Shown one piece after another: positions 19,375-27,553 of a stretch of 64,000 nt of DNA. Each line of letters opens with the position of its first letter. The first letter of the stretch is position 1. Below the pieces are notes generated by a model, which was not told the DNA's origin, made no database searches, and saw only the letters and a program-made list of their open reading frames with translations. The position numbers and the translations under genes were made by a program. Origin of the DNA: Sandaracinaceae bacterium (GTDB taxonomy: Bacteria > Myxococcota_A > Polyangia > Polyangiales > JADJQN01); contig JADJQN010000003.1 in assembly GCA_016712745.1 (NCBI GenBank), positions 248,001-312,000 of the forward strand. The letters are read 5' to 3'.

Positions 19375-21279
19375 TCACAGCGGACCGGGGCAGCTCCACT
19401 CAACTCCGACGCGCTGCACGCGCGGAGCCCCCACGCGCGAACTCGTTCGTAGTGTGAGCTGCACTTCGATAACGCCCCCGAGCGGAAAACTTAAAGGAAA
19501 TGACGCCGCGGAATTTGGAAACGTCGCAAGGGGCTCAAACGCGGACGCTACAAGGCCAGCCTCGTCAGCGGCATGCCGCACCTCGACATCGACTTCGCTC
19601 GCTGAGGAAGTGAGCACCGTCGCGCGCAGCGAGATCCAGGTTGTGCCGCCTCCGTCGCATCCAGTGAAGACATGCGACGAGGTTGCCTCGGGCGCGAATG
19701 CGCCTTGCAGCGAGGACCCGGTCATGTCGCCCTGCGTGTGCGGCATGTGCCCGACCGTCACTTGCGCGTCAACGTTCATCGTCGCGCGATTGATGCGCGT
19801 CGCAACGCCCTGCTCATTCTCACCGCCATGTTCACTCACAACCCAAGCGCTCGTGTTGCTGTCGACTGCAGTGCCGATCGATTCGATTGGCAGCACCTCT
19901 CCCAGTGAGAGCGCATGCGTCTGCGTCACGCGAAACGGGTGAACGCTTATGCGCGAAATGAAGCCCTCGGTGTGCGAGACCCAAGCAGTTCCGTCTGGTG
20001 CGAAAGAAACGCCGCGGGGACTCGGCAACGTGGTCAAGGGCGTCCACAAGTCGAGCAGAGGATTATAGAGAACTACGTCGTCGCAATTGAAGCCCGTCAT
20101 CAAAAGATCGCCGTCGTGATCGACGTCGAGCCCGTAGAGCAGATAGCAGGGCAAGGGCACCTCGATGAGCTCCGCGCTCGTTGCGTTTGCGCTGGTGTCG
20201 AGGGTCGCGATGCGGCCGTCGCGTTCCAGCATCCACAAGGCGCCCCATGCATCGACGACCGCGCCGTAGGGATGAAAGTTGGGCGTTTCGATCTCGGCTG
20301 CGAGCTCGCCGGTGATGCCGTCGAGCTTCGCGATGCGCATGCCCTCGTGAAGGCCGACCCACGCGTCGCCACCGGAGCTGCCATCCAGGCCGAGGCTTCC
20401 GTCGATTGCGAGGGCGCGCGGCACATCTCCCGGATCGCCAACTGGCACGGTGAAAAGCACGCAATCGTCTTCGCCAATCGGAAGCACGTCGGTGGGCCCG
20501 CTCGATGTTTGCAGACCGTCAGCGTCGCGATCCACGCACCTCGATAGGTCACCGGCGATCTTCGTAACGCTCCCTTGACCGAAGAACGCGCGGTTCGCGA
20601 CCCAAAGGTCTCCGTGGTAATCAACCGCAACACGACTCGAATCCGCGCCGCCTGCGTTGTAGCGCGCGACTTCCGTTGCCGACTCGGAATCGACTTTCGA
20701 AACGGTTCCGTCGGCCGAGTTCGCGAGCCAAAGTGTGGTGTGGGGCGCGGCTGTGCGCGCGAGCGTGAGCCAACCGTCGGACGTAAGGTCCAGGCCGTCG
20801 GTCGCAACGAACGCAGCTTCTGCTTCGCCCCAGACGCCGCCGCGGCAACTGGGATCGCACCCGCCGCATGGACTGCGCACTCCGTCGTCGCTCACCCCAT
20901 CACAGTCGTCATCAACACCGTTGCATGACTCGCCGCGAGGAACGGTCGACCCGGCACACAGTCCCCAGAATCCACTCCGACAGACCGCCTGGCCACCCTG
21001 ACAGATACCAACGTCCTTAGTCTCGGCCGCGGCTGGGTAGCAACTAACCATGCGACCGTTCAAACATGGGCAGCCGGTTGCAAACGGATCGAGCTCGCAG
21101 TCGGGTGCCGGCACGCGCGTGCAGTTGTTCGTCCGCGACGCGTTGCGGTCGTCACAGTCGGGACCCATCGAGCACAGATCGCCGAAGCCGTCGAAGTCGA
21201 CGTCGATGCAACTCGCAGGCGGATTCGAGCACGCATAAAGCGACCCGACGAGAAAGGCGACGATCGCTGCGCAACGCAC
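19375..21279 (-). CDS. MopE-like, beta-propeller lipoprotein
   Basis: A 634-residue predicted lipoprotein (lipobox YAC, Cys17). The N-terminal 140 residues are Cys-rich, with two MopE-like metal-binding motifs (DCDDRN and CNGVDDDCDG), which in related proteins bind copper or calcium. The rest looks like a beta-propeller: repeated blocks of about 50 residues with Trp and Asp-Gly turns (YHGDLWVANR, DAWGALWMLE, LDVDHDGDLLMTGF), as in streptogramin-lyase/SMP30-like propellers. The C-terminal 90 residues form a separate beta domain ending VGVEWSCP. Function unknown, likely surface binding. Divergent from the SDR gene 62 bases away. Confidence 0.8.
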   Translation of the reverse strand: MRCAAIVAFLVGSLYACSNPPASCIDVDFDGFGDLCSMGPDCDDRNASRTNNCTRVPAPDCELDPFATGCPCLNGRMVSCYPAAAETKDVGICQGGQAVCRSGFWGLCAGSTVPRGESCNGVDDDCDGVSDDGVRSPCGGCDPSCRGGVWGEAEAAFVATDGLDLTSDGWLTLARTAAPHTTLWLANSADGTVSKVDSESATEVARYNAGGADSSRVAVDYHGDLWVANRAFFGQGSVTKIAGDLSRCVDRDADGLQTSSGPTDVLPIGEDDCVLFTVPVGDPGDVPRALAIDGSLGLDGSSGGDAWVGLHEGMRIAKLDGITGELAAEIETPNFHPYGAVVDAWGALWMLERDGRIATLDTSANATSAELIEVPLPCYLLYGLDVDHDGDLLMTGFNCDDVVLYNPLLDLWTPLTTLPSPRGVSFAPDGTAWVSHTEGFISRISVHPFRVTQTHALSLGEVLPIESIGTAVDSNTSAWVVSEHGGENEQGVATRINRATMNVDAQVTVGHMPHTQGDMTGSSLQGAFAPEATSSHVFTGCDGGGTTWISLRATVLTSSASEVDVEVRHAADEAGLVASAFEPLATFPNSAASFPLSFPLGGVIEVQLTLRTSSRVGAPRVQRVGVEWSCPGPL

Positions 21280-21340
21280 GTCGCAAGTATCTGCGAAGTC
21301 TGGCGCGAACGCCGCATGAATCTGCTACAACCAACCTATC

Positions 21341-22396
21341 GTGAAAGTTCTCATCACGGGCGCGACGGGCTATTTGGGCGCAGCCATTCTGCGACGACTG
21401 CTCGACGACGGCATCGAGGTGCAAGCCCTTGTGCGGACCGCGGCGCAGAAAGCGTCACTCGAAGAGATGGGATGTCCGAGCTTCGTGGGAACAGTGGGCG
21501 ATCCCAACGAGGTCGCAGCAGCCGCCGCTGGTTGCACGGTCATCGTGCACGCCGCCGCAGTCACGTCGGCACGTTCAGCGCGCCGCGCGCTCGATTGGAC
21601 GAACATCGCGGGCACCGAGAATGTATTGACGGCGGCGCGCCACGCGCACGTGCGCCGCGTCGTCTATATCTCGTGCAGCGACGTAACCCTTTCAAACGAG
21701 CATCGTGTTCATTGGAATGAAGACCGAACGAACTCGCATCCTCTTCTGGACGCACATGCTGAAAGCAAGCGCCTTGCTGAAGACTTGGTGCTGCCCGCGA
21801 GCGGAAATGATCTCGAGACGATTGCGATACGCCCTGCACTTGTTTGGGGCCCAGGAGATCACACCACCCTCCCCGCTCTTTGTCGCGAAGCGCTCGAGAA
21901 CAACGGGCTGACTCTGTTCGGGGACGGGCGCAATCTCGTCTCGACTCTCTACATCGATAACTTTGTCGACGCGGTAGTCGCAGCGCTCGATGCCGAAGGC
22001 GCGGCCGGTCGCGCTTACTACATCGCGGACGTTGAGTTTCTCGAAGCGCGTGAGTTCTACGGAAAACTTTCGTTCGCGGCGCATCTGCCGCGACCGCGCG
22101 GTGGTTTGGGCTTTGAGATTTCCTATCTTATGGCCGCGCTGCGCGAGTGGCGCGGCGCCGAAGGTCCACGTCGCGCCGATGTGGTGCGCCGCGCAAAGGG
22201 TTCGCACTTCGACACGCAAAACGCCCGCACGAAGCTCGGCTGGGAGCCGCGCGTCAGCATCGAAGACGGCATGCTCGCCCTCGAAGCATGGGTCGAGCAG
22301 CAAGGCGGAGCAGCAGCCGTGGCCAAGCTGCAGCGCCCAGCAGTCACGGCGGATTCCGTCGATGCCCAAGTCGAAAAAGCCAACCGCGCGGCTTAA
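21341..22396 (+). CDS. NAD-dependent epimerase/dehydratase, extended SDR
   Basis: A 351-residue extended short-chain dehydrogenase. Rossmann signature GATGYLG at residues 7-13 binds NAD(P). The Ser of the triad appears in VVYISCSDVT, but the usual YxxxK motif reads HAESK: His replaces the catalytic Tyr while Lys is kept (the segment is DAHAESKRLAEDL). The rest (NFVDAV, ALEAWV) matches 3-beta-hydroxysteroid-dehydrogenase-like or hopanoid/lipid SDRs. The role is uncertain and the enzyme may be catalytically altered. The stop overlaps the convergent hslO stop by 4 bases. Confidence 0.85.
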   Translation: MKVLITGATGYLGAAILRRLLDDGIEVQALVRTAAQKASLEEMGCPSFVGTVGDPNEVAAAAAGCTVIVHAAAVTSARSARRALDWTNIAGTENVLTAARHAHVRRVVYISCSDVTLSNEHRVHWNEDRTNSHPLLDAHAESKRLAEDLVLPASGNDLETIAIRPALVWGPGDHTTLPALCREALENNGLTLFGDGRNLVSTLYIDNFVDAVVAALDAEGAAGRAYYIADVEFLEAREFYGKLSFAAHLPRPRGGLGFEISYLMAALREWRGAEGPRRADVVRRAKGSHFDTQNARTKLGWEPRVSIEDGMLALEAWVEQQGGAAAVAKLQRPAVTADSVDAQVEKANRAA

Positions 22397-23247
22397 CTCT
22401 TATCGAGCATTCCGCGCAGAAGCTCGGGGCCCAGATCATAGTTCTTGCCGCAGAAGTCGCAGGCAATCTGCAAGACTTCTCCGCCCTCGATAAGCTCATG
22501 AATATCGGACGGCGGCAATGTCGCGAGGCTCGTGAGCAAAGTCAGCTCGCTGCATCGACACTTGAACTCCAGATTGGATTCTTCGAGGCGCGTGTAGGGC
22601 ATGCCGTACAGCAATTCGAAAAGCATCGCGTCCGGTGTCGTGATGCCCTGGTTGAACATGGGCATCATCGATTCGAAGTCTTTCAAGCGCTCGGCCATGA
22701 CGGCGAGAGGGCCATCTTCAACTTCGGGCAGAAGCTGCACGATGTATCCGCCCGAGATTTTCACTTCTTCGTTTTCGATCCAGGTTCCGACGGCAGCCAT
22801 CGAAACAACTTGCTCGCTCGTTTGGAAGTACTGCATGAGCGCGCCGGAGATGGAGTTGCCATCCGGGATCTCCACCGTGCCGCGATGTATCGCGCCGTTG
22901 GGCAGCGTACGCATCATCTGCAACACCGCCCCTGGCGCAAACGAGATGTCGGTGCCGCCTTGCAGCTGTACAAGCCCGCGCGTTCCGCCGTCCGGATAGG
23001 AATCGGCGACCATCAAGCCGCGTCCATCCGCTCCGCGCGCAAAGCCCTGCACGCGCAGGCCAGGCGCCATCGTCTCTCGGACAAGGATCGCACCCGTGAG
23101 CAAGTCCGCAAAGCGTTCTCTAAGCGAAGCAGTCGGCGGCTTCTGCGCGTCGATTGCGTCGCGAACGGTTTGCGTTGTGATGGCCGCGATGACGCGAAAC
23201 GCGCCGTCGTCAGTCATGGCTCTTACCAGCGTGTCTTGCGTCGTCAC
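22393..23247 (-). CDS. hslO: Redox-regulated chaperone Hsp33
   Basis: A 284-residue Hsp33 family protein. The C-terminal zinc/redox switch has two cysteine pairs, CRC and CDFC, separated by about 30 residues, in the family's usual positions. In Hsp33 these cysteines bind zinc when reduced and form disulfides under oxidative and heat stress, activating the holdase. The central region, with GRGLMVADSYPDGGTRG and GGYIVQLLPE, matches the substrate-binding core. ATG 23247 starts a normal-length protein. Converges on the SDR gene with a four-base overlap. Confidence 0.93.
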   Translation of the reverse strand: MTTQDTLVRAMTDDGAFRVIAAITTQTVRDAIDAQKPPTASLRERFADLLTGAILVRETMAPGLRVQGFARGADGRGLMVADSYPDGGTRGLVQLQGGTDISFAPGAVLQMMRTLPNGAIHRGTVEIPDGNSISGALMQYFQTSEQVVSMAAVGTWIENEEVKISGGYIVQLLPEVEDGPLAVMAERLKDFESMMPMFNQGITTPDAMLFELLYGMPYTRLEESNLEFKCRCSELTLLTSLATLPPSDIHELIEGGEVLQIACDFCGKNYDLGPELLRGMLDKS

Positions 23248-23325
23248 GAAAGGACTTTAAACGTCTTTCGCGCGGGCCGCCATGAATCTGGCGTGCGACC
23301 ACGTGTCGTGCTAGCCGTGCTCTCT

Positions 23326-24309
23326 ATGATGCTCCGTTGTTTTAGCGTGTTTCTGCTCATTGGATGGATGTTTGGCTGCGCATCCTCGGATGTCGAAGCC
23401 ATGGGCGCCGATAGCGGCACCTCGGGAACGGACGCCGGTCGCGACGCTGGACACGACGCCGGACAGGACGCCGGCACCATGGATTCGGCGGTCCCGAGCG
23501 ATGCAGGCTCAGAAGCCGGTACCGATGCCGCAAGCGACGCCGGCAGCAGCGCCGACGCGGGCTCGGTTGTCGTTCCCGTGTATTACGTAAGCGAGACCGA
23601 CCTTGGCGTGCGCCTCTTTCGAGAGTTTCGTCGCGTAGCCGCGTCAGCAGATGCTGTGCACGCGGCGGTCGAGGCCATGTTGCACTTGCCCCCTCTCGAT
23701 CCGGACTTCATTTCTCTTTGGCCTTCAGGCACCTCAATCAACAGCATTGAGGTCGTAGGGGCGATGGCAACCGTGGACCTTAGCTCGGATGCCCTTACGC
23801 CGGTTCTTGGCGCCGAGGCCGAAGGCCAAACACTCGAACAGCTCGTCTACACCATCACGGCAACCAACAACACAATCACCAGCGTGCTGTTGCTTATTGA
23901 TGGCGAGTCGATCGAAAGCCTGTGGGGCCACGTCGACACCTCAGGTCCAATGACGCGCGGGGCGCGCCTTGCGGTGCTGGCCCCCGTGTGGATCATCGAT
24001 CCACAGCATGGCGACGAGCGTAGCGTTCTCAATGTGCAAGGCGATGCCACCGTATTCGAAGGCGTCGTGAGTTGGCGCATCGAGCGCGCCTGCCTGATCG
24101 CCGGTTGCAGCGACACGCCATTCACGATGGATGGAACCGCCATGGCAGACGCCGGCGGCCCCGGTCGCGGCCTCTGGTCGGTCGACATCACGTTGCCCGA
24201 AGCCGCATTCGACGGCGACGCGCTCCTAAAACTATCAGCCTGGGAAGCATCCGCAGAAGACGGCCACCCCATGCACATCGACACCAAAATAATCCACGTC
24301 ACCCCCTAG
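23326..24309 (+). CDS. GerMN/Gmad2-domain lipoprotein
   Basis: A 327-residue predicted lipoprotein (lipobox MFGC, Cys18) with a long Asp/Ala/Gly/Ser spacer (residues about 22-80, many repeats of DAG), then a GerMN-like domain (VYYVSETDLGVRLFREFR to about 185) and a Gmad2-like immunoglobulin-fold domain to the C-terminus. GerMN/Gmad2 pairs occur in spore germination proteins of Bacillus and in lipoproteins of many non-sporulating bacteria, where they are thought to act in envelope contacts. The ATG at 23326 (or 23329) follows a short upstream region. The stop at 24307-24309 runs straight into palindromic repeats that may serve as its terminator. Confidence 0.8.
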   Translation: MMLRCFSVFLLIGWMFGCASSDVEAMGADSGTSGTDAGRDAGHDAGQDAGTMDSAVPSDAGSEAGTDAASDAGSSADAGSVVVPVYYVSETDLGVRLFREFRRVAASADAVHAAVEAMLHLPPLDPDFISLWPSGTSINSIEVVGAMATVDLSSDALTPVLGAEAEGQTLEQLVYTITATNNTITSVLLLIDGESIESLWGHVDTSGPMTRGARLAVLAPVWIIDPQHGDERSVLNVQGDATVFEGVVSWRIERACLIAGCSDTPFTMDGTAMADAGGPGRGLWSVDITLPEAAFDGDALLKLSAWEASAEDGHPMHIDTKIIHVTP

Positions 24310-24315
24310 CCCCCG

Positions 24316-24435
24316 AAAAAGGGGACGTTCCCCTTTTTCAACACGCAACCAAGCACAGCCAGAAAAAAAGGGGACGTTCCCCTTTTTGAAAAAAGGGGAA
24401 CGTCCCCTTTTTCAACACGCAACCAAGCACAGGCA
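24316..24435. repeat. Near-palindromic A/G-C/T repeat cluster with direct-repeat spacers
   Basis: Three copies of a 23-base near-palindrome (A-run, GGGG, ACGTT or AACGT, CCCC, T-run) at about 24316-24338, 24365-24387 and 24390-24412; the second and third are inverse complements, so together they make a long hairpin. A 22-base spacer (starting CAACACGCAACCAAGC) follows the first and the third copy as a direct repeat. The layout resembles REP/REPIN-type elements mobilised by RAYT transposases. No such transposase is in the window. It may also end transcription of the GerMN gene. Confidence 0.8.
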
Positions 24436-24534
24436 GGGTGAAGTTGCGGAAGCAACGAGGGACCGCAGGTCCCTTCAGGAGAGGGAGGCTCATTTCGGGT
24501 CCCCCGAAATGAGGGAGAGGACGGGTCCTCTCCT
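24436..24534. repeat. Structured repeat element, copy R1, directly 3' of SRP RNA
   Basis: Four consecutive potential hairpins. A: GTTGC-GGAA-GCAAC. B: GGGACC-GCA-GGTCCC. C: an 11-bp stem CTCATTTCGGG with loop TCC. D: GAGAGGAC with loop GG. The same order and loop sequences recur at 25164 and in tandem at 46114, with stem bases that change in pairs. It starts with the same GCACAG-CAGGGTGAAG prefix as copy R2. Confidence 0.9.
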
Positions 24535-24543
24535 ACACTTAGA

Positions 24544-24632
24544 ACGACCCCGCCACACGCTGTACTCCGCGACCGTTGCTTCCTTCCGGACCTGGCGGGA
24601 TTGACGGGCCAGCGTTGGCGAGGCCACAAGCG
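24544..24632 (-). ncRNA. ffs: Small bacterial SRP RNA (4.5S RNA)
   Basis: On the minus strand the core reads CCAGGTCCGGAAGGAAGCAACGG, split here as CCAGGTCCGG, AAGGAAGC and AACGG. This is the universally conserved SRP RNA domain IV apex with the GGAA tetraloop and the asymmetric loops that bind Ffh. The flanks pair as expected: GGCCTCGCCAACGCTG against CAGCGTGTGGCGGGGTC. This RNA and Ffh target nascent membrane proteins to FtsY and the Sec translocon. No ORF is needed to explain this stretch. Exact ends are uncertain by a few bases. Confidence 0.93.
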
Positions 24633-24746
24633 TGACAGGTCACGCGTACGTCTAACGAGGCGCACCGTAGCGGGATTTCAAAAACGATCAAGCCCCTCCA
24701 AAGAGCCCGCGGAAAACCCGCTTCTTCTCCGCGTCGCGTCCGATTT

Positions 24747-25013
24747 ATGATGGGCCGCATGGCTAAGACGAAATCCAAGGCGCGGCCCAAAGCGATGGCT
24801 GGCTGCGACCCCCTGGCGGTTGGCAAGGCCGACTACTCCAAGCTCGACGCAACTTTCGCGAAGCTAGCGAAGCCCGCACAGCGCGCATTGCTCAACAGCA
24901 AAATCCACAAGCCCAAAGATCTGGCGAAGTGGTCTCTCAAAGACCTGGCCGCGCTACACGGCGTGGGTCCCTCCGCGCTGGCCACGCTAAAACGCCTGCG
25001 CAGCGAAAAGTAA
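24747..25013 (+). CDS. Small helix-hairpin-helix protein
   Basis: An 88-residue (or 84 from ATG 24759) basic protein. The C-terminal part, LKDLAALHGVGPSALATLKRL, is a helix-hairpin-helix with the GVG turn, like the last repeat of RNA polymerase alpha CTD and many small DNA-binding proteins. The N-terminus is Lys-rich. Function unknown; likely sequence-nonspecific DNA contacts. It diverges from the SRP RNA. Confidence 0.65.
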   Translation: MMGRMAKTKSKARPKAMAGCDPLAVGKADYSKLDATFAKLAKPAQRALLNSKIHKPKDLAKWSLKDLAALHGVGPSALATLKRLRSEK

Positions 25014-25163
25014 AAGTGCGAAGTCGCGCAGCGACAAGAGCACCCCATGCCACCGCCACCGAGCAAAAGAGCCCAAAGCAGAACGCGAAGAAGAACGAGC
25101 AGGCGGTGAATCGCAGCTTCGCTGCGAGAGGAGCGGCGCCCACGACCTAGGCAGGCACAGCCA

Positions 25164-25283
25164 GGGTGAAGTTGCGGAAGCAACGAGGGACTGCAAGTCC
25201 CTGCGCGTGGGGGAGGCTCAAGCTCGGCTCCGCCGAGATTGAGGGGGCACGCTCGCTTCGCTCACTGCGTGCCGCCCCTGTCA
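25164..25283. repeat. Structured repeat element, copy R2, 3' of tRNA-Ser(GGA)
   Basis: Same order of hairpins as copy R1. A: GTTGC-GGAA-GCAAC, identical. B: GGGACT-GCA-AGTCCC, where the closing pair changes from C-G to T-A relative to R1 with the GCA loop kept. C: a 12-base stem CTCAAGCTCGGC with one mismatch around the conserved TCC loop, replacing the R1 stem completely. D: GGCACGC paired with GCGTGCC. The paired changes support a folded RNA or DNA. The 150 bases before it (25014-25163) hold only short hairpins and no gene. Confidence 0.88.
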
Positions 25284-25289
25284 TTGAAT

Positions 25290-25313
25290 CCGCAAATGGC
25301 CTAAGGCCATTTG

Positions 25314-25316
<3 letters not shown>
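25290..25316 (-). terminator. Perfect hairpin overlapping the 3' end of tRNA-Ser(GGA)
   Basis: A 12-bp perfect stem (CCGCAAATGGCC and its complement) with a 3-nt loop. Its inner arm starts with the final CC and discriminator G of the tRNA. No T-run follows on the minus strand, so it may act as a processing or stabilising hairpin instead of a classical terminator. The same design is seen at tRNA-Ser(GCT). Confidence 0.6.
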
Positions 25317-25401
<85 letters not shown>

Positions 25402-25457
25402 ACCGAAGTTGCAAAACAACGCTGCTACCTCGGGATTGTTCAAAGAACGAAACTTGG

Positions 25458-25544
25458 CGGAGAGCAAGGGATTCGAACCCTTGGAACCCGTAAGGGATCA
25501 CTTGATTTCGAATCAAGCGCCTTCGACCACTCGGCCAGCTCTCC
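25458..25544 (-). tRNA. tRNA-Ser (anticodon CGA)
   Basis: An 87-nt class II tRNA. Acceptor GGAGAGC pairs with GCTCTCC, discriminator G; the anticodon is CGA in GATTCGAAATC; the variable arm and TPsiC arm (AAGGG-TTCGAAT-CCCTT) fit. It reads UCG. A good sigma-70-like promoter lies just upstream. Confidence 0.95.
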
Positions 25545-25551
25545 GCGGGCG

Positions 25552-25579
25552 GTTCTACCAGAGCGCCTGAAGGAGTCAA
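25552..25579 (-). promoter_or_regulatory. Putative sigma-70 promoter for the tRNA-Ser pair
   Basis: On the minus strand, TTGACT (25574-25579) and TAGAAC (25552-25557) are 16 bases apart and end eight bases before the tRNA start. Confidence 0.6.
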
Positions 25580-25629
25580 CGATCGCGCTGCAATGCCCGC
25601 CAGGCCATCTCCGCGCTACAACTAGACCC

Positions 25630-25851
25630 ATGCGCCGCCGCCCGCCGACCGATCCGCTCATTCCCGACGTCCGGGATGGCCTCACACGTGTAGAGCGCAT
25701 CATTCTTTGGCAGCTCCACGAGCTGCAAAAAGAACGTGGCGGGCGAAATGTTTCCTCAGCGCAGCTCTACGGTCGCGTGGCCGAACACGTAAATATCACG
25801 CCCGAGCAATTGCAGATCCTCCTCGGCAAACTCGGAGCTCGAAAGCTTTGA
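25630..25851 (+). CDS. Small protein of unknown function
   Basis: A 73-residue protein rich in charged helices (LTRVERIILWQLHELQKERGG, then ITPEQLQILLGKLG), resembling small winged-helix or helix-turn-helix folds, but I do not recognise a family. Its stop TGA (25849-25851) overlaps a TTG that could start the next gene, suggesting translational coupling. Supported by good codon use and by the coupling, not by homology. Confidence 0.5.
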   Translation: MRRRPPTDPLIPDVRDGLTRVERIILWQLHELQKERGGRNVSSAQLYGRVAEHVNITPEQLQILLGKLGARKL

Positions 25852-25865
25852 ACGCCACGTTCACA

Positions 25866-26852
25866 ATGCCCGGCAGCGACGCGATTTCCCTTGTCCGATT
25901 TAGCGCGCAGTTCAATGCGCCGTCATTGAGCGACGCCGTCACGGTCGCAGTGAACGCATTGCGCGACAGCAAGCTTGAGATCTCGGCTTGGTGCTCGCCC
26001 GCAGCGATGAAGTACAAGCGCCTCGGTGCATACGAAATGCCGACCGGGCAAACCGGCCGCAAGGGGAATGCGGACACGGCGGTGCTCAAGCTCTCCGATG
26101 GCAGCTTAGTTTCGGTGTTTCATCCGTGGAAGCAAAGTCATTGGAACGTCGACACCGATTTGGTCGTTGATTCAGTTCAAGGTGCAGCTGAAACGATTGC
26201 GAACGCATCCCGATTGGCAAGACGAATGCTTGCCGAACCGACAACCACAACAGCGAACATTTCACTTATCGCCGCCGACGCGTGGGGACCGGCTGTGCCG
26301 TTGGTCGGACCCAGGATGCTTGCGCTCACTTGTACAGAGCACGAAGTTCGAGACGGCTACGAGGACCCAGCAGCATTCTGGGATTCAGGCTGGACAGGCA
26401 TCGAGCCTTTTGGCGCTCGGTCATTTCTCACACGCGCACTGGAATGCTCGAACATGGTCGAGTGCATGCGCGCCACGTTGCCGCAACAATTGGCGTTGGC
26501 ACGCAATGCGAAGCCAGGCCTGTCGAAGTATGGCAGCCCGGCACTCACGGCTGCGACGCAAGAGGTCTATTTCGCCGGCGAACCTGCGCTCAATACCGTG
26601 GGCTACCTTGACGCTGAAGAGGCTGTAGAACTTGCATGCGCGCTCAAGCCTCCTCTGCACGTACAAGCGTGGGAAGTGACAAACATCGAAGCGGCGCTTC
26701 GGGCGAAAACGCTCCCAGACGGACGACACGTGCGAGCTGTGCATGTCGTCTTTCTTTACGAATCGATGGCGCACGCCGAGAAGCGACCCCTGCTGGATGT
26801 GGGAGCCAAAGTCTTCTACTACGACAGCGAAGGCGCATTGCGCGCCTACTGA
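25866..26852 (+). CDS. Cytosolic protein of unknown function
   Basis: A 328-residue protein when read from ATG 25866; the frame is open upstream and a TTG at 25848 overlaps the previous stop. No signal peptide or membrane helix. It has a conserved-looking core (GLSKYGSPALTAATQ, and a C-terminal VGAKVFYYDSEGALRAY). I do not recognise a domain with confidence. It converges on tadA, whose stop directly abuts its own. Confidence 0.65.
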   Translation: MPGSDAISLVRFSAQFNAPSLSDAVTVAVNALRDSKLEISAWCSPAAMKYKRLGAYEMPTGQTGRKGNADTAVLKLSDGSLVSVFHPWKQSHWNVDTDLVVDSVQGAAETIANASRLARRMLAEPTTTTANISLIAADAWGPAVPLVGPRMLALTCTEHEVRDGYEDPAAFWDSGWTGIEPFGARSFLTRALECSNMVECMRATLPQQLALARNAKPGLSKYGSPALTAATQEVYFAGEPALNTVGYLDAEEAVELACALKPPLHVQAWEVTNIEAALRAKTLPDGRHVRAVHVVFLYESMAHAEKRPLLDVGAKVFYYDSEGALRAY

Positions 26853-27335
26853 TCACGGTTTCGGCTTGCCGCGACCCGCACGGATCGCGGCGAAGAACTC
26901 CGAAAGCAACGCCGCGCATTCTTCCGCGAGAACACCGCGTGTGATTTCGTAGCGGTGATTCAAGCGCGTGTCGGAGCCAAGCTGAAAGAGCGAATGAAGC
27001 GCGCCCGCTTTCGGGTCGTCGCAGCCATAGACAACGCGCGGCACGCGCGCATTTACGAGAGCGCCCGCGCACATCGGACAGGGCTCGAGCGTCACGTAGC
27101 AAGTCACGTCTATGAGCCGCCAACTGCCGACCGCGCGCGCTGCATCGCGCATCGAGAGAAATTCCGCGTGCGCAGACGGGTCCTGCATCGTCTCGCGCAG
27201 GTTGTGGCCTCTCGCGATGACGTTGCCGTCATGCACATAAACAGCACCGACCGGCACCTCGCCACGCGCGCCCGCGAGCTTGGCTTCCTCAAGCGCTATT
27301 CGCATGAAGCGTTCGTCGTCGTGCGGTTCAGGCAT
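26853..27335 (-). CDS. tadA: tRNA adenosine(34) deaminase TadA
   Basis: A 160-residue zinc-dependent deaminase. HAEF supplies the zinc-binding His and the proton-shuttling Glu, and PCPMCAGAL supplies the two zinc-binding cysteines. TadA converts the wobble A34 of tRNA-Arg(ACG) to inosine, its main bacterial substrate. The gene lies 50 bases downstream of that tRNA on the same strand, with a terminator between. ATG 27335 gives the standard length; an in-frame TTG at 27347 is an alternative. Confidence 0.95.
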   Translation of the reverse strand: MPEPHDDERFMRIALEEAKLAGARGEVPVGAVYVHDGNVIARGHNLRETMQDPSAHAEFLSMRDAARAVGSWRLIDVTCYVTLEPCPMCAGALVNARVPRVVYGCDDPKAGALHSLFQLGSDTRLNHRYEITRGVLAEECAALLSEFFAAIRAGRGKPKP

Positions 27336-27351
27336 CGTGTCTCGCAAATAA

Positions 27352-27383
27352 AACCGGCTCCCTGAGAAATCAGGGAGCCGGTT
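27352..27383 (-). terminator. Terminator between tRNA-Arg(ACG) and tadA
   Basis: A perfect 14-bp stem (AACCGGCTCCCTGA with its complement) around a 4-base loop, followed on the minus strand by TTATTTG. It sits directly 3' of the tRNA and just before the tadA start. Confidence 0.85.
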
Positions 27384-27385
27384 GG

Positions 27386-27459
<74 letters not shown>

Positions 27460-27470
27460 AGGGGAGGCGC

Positions 27471-27498
27471 ATAGTAGCGAGGCCGGCGTGGGTGTCAA
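27471..27498 (-). promoter_or_regulatory. Strong sigma-70 promoter for tRNA-Arg(ACG)
   Basis: TTGACA (27493-27498) and TACTAT (27471-27476) on the minus strand, with a 16-base spacer, ending about eleven bases before the tRNA start. Confidence 0.75.
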
Positions 27499-27553
27499 TC
27501 TCCGGCCCGGATCGCGCTCGTCGCTCCGATTTCAGCGTCGATTCGTACGGTTT

